Origin: Actinacidiphila sp965342175
GTDB taxonomy: Bacteria; Actinomycetota; Actinomycetes; Streptomycetales; Streptomycetaceae
Assembly: GCF_965342175.1 (NCBI RefSeq)
Contig: NZ_CBDRBL010000009.1
Span: forward strand, 62,001 to 126,000
DNA: 64,000 bases
Reading direction: 5' to 3'
In this document: piece after piece, positions 23,699 to 30,242 of the stretch
Numbering within the stretch: the first letter of the stretch is position 1
Layout of the letters: each line of letters starts with the position of its first letter
Notes under the pieces: generated by a model
Told to the model about the DNA's origin: nothing
Database searches by the model: none
Seen by the model: the letters and a program-made list of their open reading frames with translations, nothing else
Translations under genes and position numbers: made by a program

Positions 23699-25123
23699 AT
23701 GTCGCCGGACATCGCCCGTTCCGCCCCTTCGCGCCCGTGGAGGACTGCGATCAGCCAACCCGGCAACCAGCCTCAGGAGGCCGACCAGCTGCGCGAACTG
23801 CTGCGCCGGCCCGAGTACCGCAGGACACTCGTGCTCTCCGCGCTGATCGGTGTTCCGGTGTCCTTGCTGGCCTTCTGGTTCCTCGTCGCGCTGCACGAAC
23901 TGGAGCGGCTGCTGTGGCAGGTGCTGCCCGAGCGGTTCGGCTGGGCGGCGCCCGCGTGGTGGTGGCCGCTGCCGCTGCTCACCCTCGCCGGAGCGGCCGT
24001 GGGCCTGGTCGCCACCCGCCTGCCGGGTCGCGGCGGCCACATCCCGGCGGGCGGTCTGCACCCCGAAGGGCAGTCCCCCGCGGCGCTGCCCGGTGTGGTT
24101 TTCGCCGCGCTGGCGAGCCTGCCGCTGGGCGCGGTGCTCGGCCCCGAGGCCCCGCTGATCGCGTTCGGCGGGGGCGTCGCGCTGCTCTTCCGCGCCCTGG
24201 TCCGCAGGCCGGCCGCCCCGGGGAGCAACGCGCTGCTGGGCGCGGCCGGTTCCGCCGCGGCGATCGCCACCATCTTCGGCAACCCGGTGGTGGCCGCCGT
24301 CCTTCTGATGGAGGTGGCCGGTGTCGGCGGGCCGCGGCTGTTCGCCGTGATGCTGCCCGCCCTGCTCGCCAGCGGCGTGGGCGACATCGTGTTCACCGGC
24401 TTCGGGCGCTGGACGGGACTGCAGACGGCCCGGCTCGACATCGGCCTGCCCCGCCCGTCCACGCTCGACACGGGCGACGTGGTGTGGGGCGTGCTGCTCG
24501 CCCTGGCCGTCGGGGCGGTCGTGCACCTGATCGTCAGCGGCGGCAGGGCCGTCGCGGGGTTCGTCTCCGGTCGGCCGCTGCCGCGCACCGTGCTCTGCGC
24601 GCTGGCCGCCGGCGCCTGCGCCGCCGTGTACGCGCTGACCACGGGCCGTACGCCGGAGGACGTCGCCTCCTCCGGACAGGCGGCGCTGGCACGTATGGCC
24701 GCCGATCCGCAGGCATGGCCGGCCGGCGCCCTGGGCGCGGTGCTGCTGTGCAAGGGCGCCGGATACGCGCTGTGCCTGGGCAGCCTGCGCGGCGGCCCGG
24801 TCTTCCCCTCGCTCTTCCTGGGCGGCGCCGCAGGTCTCCTGGCTGCGCCGCTGCCGGGCTTCGGGGTGGTGCCGGCGATGGCGGCGGGTATGGCCGCGGC
24901 CGCCGCCGCCGCGATGCGCCTGCCGGTCAGCAGCGTGGTGCTCGTGGTGCTCCTGCTCGGCAACGCCGATTCTGTTCCGGTCGTGGTGCTCGCGGTGGTC
25001 GTGGCCTTCGTGGTGGTCGAACTGCTGCCCCCGGGACCGGACATCCCGCCCCTGCCGCCGCCGGGTGGGGGACCGCCCTCGGCACCGGGCCGGGCGCCGC
25101 GGCCGGTGTCCTCGCGGCCATGA
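23699..25123 (+). CDS. CLC-type chloride channel/antiporter family protein
   Basis: About 474 codons encode a polytopic membrane protein of the voltage-gated chloride channel family: LGAVLGPEAPLIAFGGGVAL (the GxEAP selectivity helix with the gating Glu), GNPVVAAVLLMEVAG, and LRGGPVFPSLFLGGAAG. It probably moves chloride or fluoride, perhaps exchanged for protons. The start is uncertain. ATG 23699 has no ribosome site. A GGAGG at 23739-23743 sits six bases before an in-frame ATC at 23750, where an ATG would be expected, so AUC initiation, a mutated start or a sequence error is possible. The Pro-rich C-terminal tail is cytoplasmic. Confidence 0.82.
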   Translation: MSPDIARSAPSRPWRTAISQPGNQPQEADQLRELLRRPEYRRTLVLSALIGVPVSLLAFWFLVALHELERLLWQVLPERFGWAAPAWWWPLPLLTLAGAAVGLVATRLPGRGGHIPAGGLHPEGQSPAALPGVVFAALASLPLGAVLGPEAPLIAFGGGVALLFRALVRRPAAPGSNALLGAAGSAAAIATIFGNPVVAAVLLMEVAGVGGPRLFAVMLPALLASGVGDIVFTGFGRWTGLQTARLDIGLPRPSTLDTGDVVWGVLLALAVGAVVHLIVSGGRAVAGFVSGRPLPRTVLCALAAGACAAVYALTTGRTPEDVASSGQAALARMAADPQAWPAGALGAVLLCKGAGYALCLGSLRGGPVFPSLFLGGAAGLLAAPLPGFGVVPAMAAGMAAAAAAAMRLPVSSVVLVVLLLGNADSVPVVVLAVVVAFVVVELLPPGPDIPPLPPPGGGPPSAPGRAPRPVSSRP

Positions 25124-25598
25124 CGGACGCGTCGGGGTGGCGCGCCCGCCGCAGCGATCCACCGCGACGGGCGACGAAGGAACGCCCCCGCAGCGGCCTC
25201 GCCCCGAACCGCCGGCCTCACACCCTGAGCCGTGCGGGCCGGCGGAGCGAGCGGGGCCCGGCCCCCCGGCGGGTGGACGGCATCCGATGCCGCCCACGGG
25301 GTGGGTGGGGGCGCCCGCCGTGACCGGCCGGGAGGGCCCGGCGGCGGGGCTGCGGCCGCTACGGGTGTCTCCCGCCCGGCCGACCGTCGCTCTTCCCTGT
25401 TCGTGTCCGGTGCGGCCCGGACGTCCGGATCCGCTCCACCGGCGACAGCGGCGCGCCGCGCGGCGCCCGCCAGGAGGACCTGGTGCGTATCCCGGACGGG
25501 CCGGACAACCGCTCGCGGCGACGGGCCGGCCAGCGGGGGCGCTTGGCGGAGGAGCGCGTGCAACCCTCGCCTCCCGGCCGGGCCGCGACGGCCTCCGG
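25124..25598. other. Intergenic stretch, no convincing gene
   Basis: About 475 bases between the CLC gene and a convergent lipoprotein. Open frames translate to Arg/Ala/Pro-rich text without ribosome sites or domains. A plus-strand frame near 25483-25590 begins GTGCGTATCCCGGAC behind an aggagg, but soon becomes low-complexity and may be a decayed gene. Confidence 0.4.
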
Positions 25599-25961
25599 TC
25601 AGGCGTTGCCGCCGACGACGGTGAAGCTCATCCAGGGCTCCGCGTCCGGCATGCCCGGGTTGCTGGTGTTCGTCGCCAGGTAGTAGCTCTCCGTGCCCTC
25701 CAGGTTCTTGCAGCCTGGGCCGGTGTGCAGGATCACGTCGTTGAGCGTGTTGTTCGTGACGGTCTTCGCACCCGTGGGCGGCAGGTGGTGGCAGCCGTCC
25801 ACCGAGGGGCTGTCGATCTGCACCACCTTGTCGTCGGGGGTGGTGTACACCAGTGAGCCGACCGCTTTGGGGGTCAGGCCCGAGCAGCCCGCGGCGCCGA
25901 GCAGAAGGAACAGGGCGCCGGCGCGGATGCCGTGCCGCCGGAGATCTGCCAGATCTGCCAT
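25599..25961 (-). CDS. Small secreted lipoprotein, uncharacterised
   Basis: This 120-residue protein starts MADLADLRRHGIRAGALF and has a lipobox LLGAAGC, so it should be exported, lipidated on Cys about 28 and anchored outside the membrane. The mature part has two further cysteines (GCHHLPP and GPGCKNLEG) that could form a disulfide, and a DDKVVQIDSPSVDG segment. I do not recognise the domain. The ATG follows gagg at good spacing. It lies just beyond the tRNA-Leu terminator and runs convergent to the CLC gene. Confidence 0.8.
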   Translation of the reverse strand: MADLADLRRHGIRAGALFLLLGAAGCSGLTPKAVGSLVYTTPDDKVVQIDSPSVDGCHHLPPTGAKTVTNNTLNDVILHTGPGCKNLEGTESYYLATNTSNPGMPDAEPWMSFTVVGGNA

Positions 25962-26109
25962 GGTGAGCGTCCTCGTCTGTGCGGAGAGCGGTGCGAAGGC
26001 AACGCTGCCCGGGCGCACCGGCGCTGTCATGCCGGAGGCGACCAGTCGGCTGAACGGCCCGTCACCGGCGCACGGGCGGGCCCCGCCATGAAGACGCCGA
26101 GGGCGCCGA

Positions 26110-26162
26110 AGACGCCTGTGGGCGGCACCGCCGGTCTCCCGTCGTGCCGCCCACAGGCGTCT
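26110..26162 (-). terminator. Perfect 19-bp inverted repeat after tRNA-Leu
   Basis: Positions 26110-26128 pair perfectly with 26144-26162 across a 15-base loop. The hairpin begins four bases past the encoded CCA end of tRNA-Leu (26166), in its direction of transcription, so it is the natural terminator of that tRNA. Confidence 0.8.
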
Positions 26163-26165
26163 GCG

Positions 26166-26253
26166 TGGTGTCCGAGGGGGGACTTGAACCCCCACGCCCG
26201 ATAAAGGGCACTAGCACCTCAAGCTAGCGCGTCTGCCATTCCGCCACCCGGAC
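26166..26253 (-). tRNA. tRNA-Leu (anticodon GAG), CCA encoded
   Basis: An 88-base class II tRNA. The acceptor GTCCGGG pairs with CTCGGAC, with one G-T pair. The D arm contains GGTGGCGGAATGGCAGACGC, the anticodon stem CTAGC/GCTAG encloses TTGAGGT (anticodon GAG, codon CTC), the variable arm is long (TGCCCTTTATCGGGCG region), and the T arm is GGGGGTTCAAGTCCCCC. A discriminator A and CCA follow. It reads the frequent CTC leucine codon. Confidence 0.95.
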
Positions 26254-26426
26254 AAGGTGTTCGCCACCCGGCTTTCGGCCTGGCGACGTGGAAAACAATA
26301 GCAAACATCCGGAGGTCCCCGATCGCAGGCTCCCAGCGGCCCACGCGTGACTGTCGCCCCGGGCCCCTCGCGGGTCGCGGCGGACGCGAGGGAGGATGGC
26401 CGGGACCGACGAACGAAGGAGACAAC

Positions 26427-27755
26427 GTGAGTGAGTCGAACCCGGCCGTCCCCGCGATCACCGGAGAGGACGAGGTCGTCGACCTCTGCCGGGACCTGAT
26501 CCGGATCGACACGAGCAACTACGGCGACCACTCGGGACCGGGTGAGCGGGCGGCTGCCGAGTACGTGGCGGAGAAGCTGGCCGAGGTCGGCCTGGAGCCG
26601 CAGATCTTCGAGTCGCACAAGGGGCGCGCCTCCACCGTCGCCCGCATCGCGGGCGAGGACCCCTCCCGTCCGGCCCTGCTGATCCACGGCCACACCGACG
26701 TCGTCCCCGCGAACGCGGACGACTGGACCCACCACCCCTTCTCCGGTGAGATCGCCGACGGGTGCGTCTGGGGCCGCGGCGCCGTCGACATGAAGGACAT
26801 GGACGCGATGACCCTGGCCGTCGTGCGCGACATGCTGCGCAGCGGCCGCCGTCCGCCCCGCGACATCGTGCTGGCCTTCCTGGCCGACGAGGAGGCGGGC
26901 GGCGTCTACGGGGCACGGCACCTGGTCGACCGGCACCCCGGCCTCTTCGAGGGCGTGACCGAGGCCATCGGAGAGGTCGGCGGCTTCTCCTTCACCGTCA
27001 ACGAGGACATCCGGCTGTACCTGATCGAGACAGCCCAGAAGGGCATGCACTGGATGCGCCTGACCGTGGACGGCACGGCCGGCCACGGCTCGATGACCAA
27101 CACCGACAACGCCATCACGGAGCTGTGCGAGGCGGTCGGACGGCTCGGCAGGCATCAGTTCCCGGTGCGGGTGACCAAGTCGGTGCGGGGTTTCCTGGAC
27201 GAGCTGGGCGACGCCCTGGGCACCGAGCTCGATCCGGAGGACATGGACGCCACGCTGGCCAAGCTGGGCGGCATCGCGAAGATCATCGGGGCGACCCTGC
27301 GCAACACGGCGGCCCCCACCATGCTTGGCGCGGGTTACAAGGTGAACGTCATCCCCGGTCAGGCCACCGCCCACGTGGACGGGCGCTTCCTGCCCGGGTA
27401 CGAGGAGGAGTTCCTGGCCGACGTCGACCGGATCCTCGGTCCCCGCGTCAAGCGCGAGGACCTGCACTCCGACAAGGCGCTGGAGACCAGCTTCGACGGC
27501 GCCCTGGTCGAGGCCATGCAGGCGGCGCTGAAGGCGGAGGACCCGATCGCCCGTGCGGTGCCGTACTGCCTGTCCGGCGGTACAGACGCCAAGTCCTTTG
27601 ACGACCTCGGCATCCGCTGCTTCGGGTTCGCCCCGCTGCAGCTGCCGCCGGAGCTCGACTTCGCGGGCATGTTCCACGGCGTGGACGAGCGCGTGCCGGT
27701 CGACGGACTGAAGTTCGGCGTGCGTGTTCTCGACCGTTTTCTCGCCAACTGCTGA
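26427..27755 (+). CDS. M20 family metallopeptidase (dipeptidase/deacylase type)
   Basis: This 442-residue M20/M28-type amidohydrolase carries LLIHGHTDVVPAN (zinc His and catalytic Asp), GRGAVDMKDMDA (bridging Asp), LAFLADEEAGG (catalytic Glu-Glu), and a C-terminal CLSGGTDAKSF plus FHGVDERVPVDGL zinc His. A dimerisation domain lies at about residues 200-330. Substrate could be a dipeptide, N-acyl amino acid or similar. The GTG at 26427 follows gaaggagac. It is divergent from tRNA-Leu and probably transcribed alone, ahead of the chaplins. Confidence 0.9.
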   Translation: MSESNPAVPAITGEDEVVDLCRDLIRIDTSNYGDHSGPGERAAAEYVAEKLAEVGLEPQIFESHKGRASTVARIAGEDPSRPALLIHGHTDVVPANADDWTHHPFSGEIADGCVWGRGAVDMKDMDAMTLAVVRDMLRSGRRPPRDIVLAFLADEEAGGVYGARHLVDRHPGLFEGVTEAIGEVGGFSFTVNEDIRLYLIETAQKGMHWMRLTVDGTAGHGSMTNTDNAITELCEAVGRLGRHQFPVRVTKSVRGFLDELGDALGTELDPEDMDATLAKLGGIAKIIGATLRNTAAPTMLGAGYKVNVIPGQATAHVDGRFLPGYEEEFLADVDRILGPRVKREDLHSDKALETSFDGALVEAMQAALKAEDPIARAVPYCLSGGTDAKSFDDLGIRCFGFAPLQLPPELDFAGMFHGVDERVPVDGLKFGVRVLDRFLANC

Positions 27756-27820
27756 AACGACGTTCGCATCATCGACATTTCTTGCCACTTAGCCGAAAAG
27801 AGTGAATGAATCCTGGTGGC

Positions 27821-27848
27821 AGTAGCGCGCCTTCCCTCTCGTCGTTGG
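27821..27848 (+). promoter_or_regulatory. Candidate BldN-type promoter of the short chaplin
   Basis: AGTAGC (27821-27826), a 16-base spacer and CGTTGG (27843-27848) resemble the CGTAAC-16-CGTTGA consensus I recall for the developmental sigma factor BldN, known to transcribe chaplin genes. It lies about 50 bases before the chpH start. The match is four and five of six bases. Confidence 0.4.
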
Positions 27849-27896
27849 TTCGTGTGCGGTCCGAGGTTGGGGCCGTTTTGCCAACAAGGAGGAAAA

Positions 27897-28130
27897 ATGA
27901 TCAAGAAGGTCGTCGCTGCTGCCGCTGTCACCGGAGGGCTCGTGGCTGCGGGTGCCGGCGTGGCCGTCGCCGACTCCGGCGCCCAGGCCGCCGCTGTCGG
28001 TTCCCCGGGGGTCCTCTCCGGCAATGTGATCCAGGTGCCTGTCAACATCCCCGTCAACCTGTGCGGCAACACCGTCAACATCCCGGGTGTGCTGAACCCG
28101 GCCCTGGGCAACGTCTGCGTCAACGACTGA
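27897..28130 (+). CDS. chpH: Short chaplin, ChpH-like
   Basis: This 77-residue secreted protein has a Sec signal peptide (MIKKVVAAAAVTGGLVAAGA, cleavage after AVADS-type Ala) and one chaplin domain. The domain contains GSPGVLSGNVIQVPVNIP and two cysteines (NLCGNTVN and GNVCVN) that form the conserved disulfide. Chaplins assemble into amyloid fibrils on aerial hyphae and lower surface tension as they emerge from the medium. ATG 27897 follows a perfect AAGGAGG. A BldN-like promoter precedes it. The long chaplin gene follows 190 bases downstream, as in the chpC/chpH pair of S. coelicolor. Confidence 0.93.
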   Translation: MIKKVVAAAAVTGGLVAAGAGVAVADSGAQAAAVGSPGVLSGNVIQVPVNIPVNLCGNTVNIPGVLNPALGNVCVND

Positions 28131-28319
28131 CGTCGCCGCGGGCCGCACTGCTGCAGGCCTGATCCCGGCGGCCCCGGATGAGCGATTTCCGCCTTTCGGG
28201 GCCGCTGCACCGGCTAGGGGTGGGACACCGGTTATCCGGCCCCGGGGGGTCATTCATTCCCCCGGCGGGCGACTGTCCGTCGGTTTCCATATCGGAAAAG
28301 CAAGAGGCAGGGACATTCA

Positions 28320-29246
28320 ATGCGACAAGTCGCGAAAAAGGGGCTGCTCACGGCAGTCGCGACAGGCGGCGTGCTCGCCGTCACCGGCGGTATGGCCTAC
28401 GCGGACTCCACCGCGTCCGGGGTCGCCGCCGGATCCCCGGGCGTTCTGTCCGGCAACACCATTCAGGCGCCGGTGAACATTCCGGTCAACGTCTGCGGCA
28501 ACACCGTCAACGTCGTCGGGCTGCTCAACGCGGCGGCGGGCAACGTCTGTGTCAACGGCTCCGTCGACCACGGCGGGGTCCAGGGCTACGGCAAGGGCGC
28601 CAAGAGCTACGGCAAGAAGGCCGGTGGCGGCTACGGCGCCAAGGCCGCCGGAAGCTACCGCGACAAGGACGGCGGCTACGGCAAGGGTGGCTACGGCGGC
28701 AAGAGCTACGGCCAGGGTGCCAAGAGCTACGGCGGTGCCAAGGGCTACGGACAGAACCGCACCCTCGGTGCCGGCGGCCACGGGCACGGCAGCGGCGCCT
28801 CGGCCCGCGGCGCGGCGGTCGGTTCCCCGGGCGTCCTGTCCGGGAACGTGATCCAGGCGCCGGTCAACATCCCGGTCAACGTCTGCGGCAACACGGTCAA
28901 CATCCCGGGCGTGCTGAACCCGGCGCTGGGCAACACCTGCGCCAACACCGGTGGCCACTACCACGAGCAGGGCGGCAAGGGCCAGCACCACGGTCCTGAC
29001 AAGCACGGCGACCGCAACAAGCCGGGCAAGGAGCACGGCGGCGGTGGTGGCGGCGGTGGTGGCGCCGGCGGCGGTGGCGGCGGTGGCGGCGGCGGTGGCG
29101 GTGGCGGCAAGCAGGCTATGGGCCACGGCGGTCCGTCCCTGGCCCGCACCGGTGCCGGCGACGTGGCGACAGGACTGCTGACCAGCGCCGGTCTGCTGCT
29201 GGGTGGTGCGCTGCTCTACCGCCGTGCCCGCACGGTCAAGAACTGA
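28320..29246 (+). CDS. chpC: Long chaplin with sortase signal, Tyr/Gly/Lys-rich linker and polyglycine tract
   Basis: This 308-residue protein has a signal peptide, two chaplin domains (about residues 36-78 and 168-210, each with a Cys pair), and a C-terminal LARTG sortase motif near residue 273, followed by a membrane segment and basic tail (YRRARTVKN). It should be anchored to the cell wall by a class E sortase and nucleate chaplin fibrils. Between the domains (about 81-160) lies a low-complexity linker of GYGK/SYGK-type units with nine tyrosines and many lysines. After domain 2 comes a His-rich stretch and Gly9-Ala-Gly14 before the sortase signal. The ribosome site is weak (agaggcaggga). 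The symbol is by synteny with chpH. Confidence 0.9.
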   Translation: MRQVAKKGLLTAVATGGVLAVTGGMAYADSTASGVAAGSPGVLSGNTIQAPVNIPVNVCGNTVNVVGLLNAAAGNVCVNGSVDHGGVQGYGKGAKSYGKKAGGGYGAKAAGSYRDKDGGYGKGGYGGKSYGQGAKSYGGAKGYGQNRTLGAGGHGHGSGASARGAAVGSPGVLSGNVIQAPVNIPVNVCGNTVNIPGVLNPALGNTCANTGGHYHEQGGKGQHHGPDKHGDRNKPGKEHGGGGGGGGGAGGGGGGGGGGGGGGKQAMGHGGPSLARTGAGDVATGLLTSAGLLLGGALLYRRARTVKN

Positions 29247-29266
29247 GCGTCACGGTCTCACCCTTT

Positions 29267-29291
29267 CGGGGCCCCGCGTTTCGCGGGGCCC
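29267..29291 (+). terminator. Perfect 11-bp hairpin after the long chaplin
   Basis: GGGGCCCCGCG (29267-29277) and CGCGGGGCCCC (29281-29291) pair perfectly around TTT, 21 bases after the stop codon. It lies between the long chaplin and the convergent DUF5703 gene and can serve both. Confidence 0.85.
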
Positions 29292-29311
29292 CGTTCCATG
29301 TCCGGGACGCC

Positions 29312-29500
29312 TCACCAGGTGGCGCGTATCTGCCGGATGATCCGGCGGCGGAGCCGCACCCTTCGGCTGCCGTCCGGGTAGAGGCGGAGCCGGTCGAGCT
29401 CCCAGTGACCGTACTCGGCGTGGTCGGTCAGCAGGCGATGAGCCTCCTTGCGGGAGACCTCACGTGGCACGTACACATCTCTGAATTCGTATTCGGGCAT
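29312..29500 (-). CDS. DUF5703 family small protein
   Basis: A 62-residue basic protein: MPEYEFRDVYVPREVSRKEA, then LLTDHAEYGHWELDRL, ending in RVRLRRRIIRQIRATW. This is a conserved actinobacterial family (DUF5703) of unknown function. The start at MPEYEF matches the family start; an ATG three codons upstream is in frame. It is divergent from the next gene with only 47 bases between starts. Confidence 0.82.
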   Translation of the reverse strand: MPEYEFRDVYVPREVSRKEAHRLLTDHAEYGHWELDRLRLYPDGSRRVRLRRRIIRQIRATW

Positions 29501-29547
29501 CGCATCCATTGTGCGGGGAACGCCTCCATACGGATAGCGTCTTCTGC

Positions 29548-30162
29548 ATGTCTGATGCCGCGCAGCCCGCCGTCGCCGAGGTACGAGCCGCCGTCGAGGC
29601 GGTGAAAGCCGCGCTGGACCGCCATCTGGCCGCGGTCGAGAACCGCACCGGGGAGGACGATCCCGCGGTCCACCGGGCCTTCGAGGCGCTCGCCTCGGCC
29701 GCCGAGGCCTACGACGAGCTGCTCTACGACACCTATGACGAGGTCACACCCTTCGAGGTGCCGCTCGGGGACACCCTGCCGGACTACTCCGGGCCCGCGG
29801 AACCGGACGCGATCAGTGTGCTGATCCGCCGGGACTACACCGTGGCCGACCCCGAGCGGCTGCGCCGGCAGGCGGAACGGCTCTCCGAGTCCGCCGCGGC
29901 CGACGGTGGGGACGTCGGCGCGGCGGTGGGTGTCCTCTTCGGGGAGTACGAGCCCGACGAGATCGCCGAGCGCCACAGCGAGTTCGGCCTGGAGGAGGGA
30001 GACTCCACGCTCTGGGTCACCGCGGCGGGGCCCGCGGAGCCGGGCGAATGGCTCTCCGCGCCCTTCGACCAGGTGGACCCGCGGCATCTGCTCTGCCGCT
30101 TCGACGTCAGCGCGGTCTACGACGACGAGGCCGACGCGGACGCACTCGACCGACTGGCCTGA
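29548..30162 (+). CDS. Uncharacterised conserved acidic protein
   Basis: This 204-residue, strongly acidic protein has no signal peptide or membrane segment. The first half is helical (VRAAVEAVKAALDRHLAAVE, HRAFEALASAAEAYDELLYD). The second half has the segment AISVLIRRDYTVADPERLRRQA and ends with a beta-rich portion. I do not recognise a catalytic motif. It is conserved next to the RecD-like gene in streptomycetes as far as I recall. The ATG at 29548 has little upstream Shine-Dalgarno; TAGCGT lies about ten bases before it, so a near-leaderless transcript is possible. Confidence 0.7.
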   Translation: MSDAAQPAVAEVRAAVEAVKAALDRHLAAVENRTGEDDPAVHRAFEALASAAEAYDELLYDTYDEVTPFEVPLGDTLPDYSGPAEPDAISVLIRRDYTVADPERLRRQAERLSESAAADGGDVGAAVGVLFGEYEPDEIAERHSEFGLEEGDSTLWVTAAGPAEPGEWLSAPFDQVDPRHLLCRFDVSAVYDDEADADALDRLA

Positions 30163-30176
30163 GCCGGCGCCGGGGC

Positions 30177-30233
30177 GGCTCCGCGGCGAGGCCCGCGGAG
30201 CCGGAACGGGGCCCGGGGAGCCGCCCCGGGCCC
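30177..30233. terminator. Tandem hairpins between convergent genes
   Basis: GGCTCCGCGG (30177-30186) pairs with CCGCGGAGCC (30193-30202). GGGCCCGGGG (30209-30218) pairs with CCCCGGGCCC (30224-30233). Both are perfect, and they separate the convergent acidic-protein and RecD-like genes. Confidence 0.8.
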
Positions 30234-30242
30234 ACGCGGCGA

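Noticed and set aside
26166..26253. tRNA-Leu as an occupied integration site
   Set aside because: No integrase gene or repeat of the tRNA 3' end was seen nearby; its 3' flank is the terminator.
29040..29108. GGC/GGT run as a non-coding repeat
   Set aside because: It stays in frame within the long chaplin and is explained as a polyglycine tract before the sortase signal.
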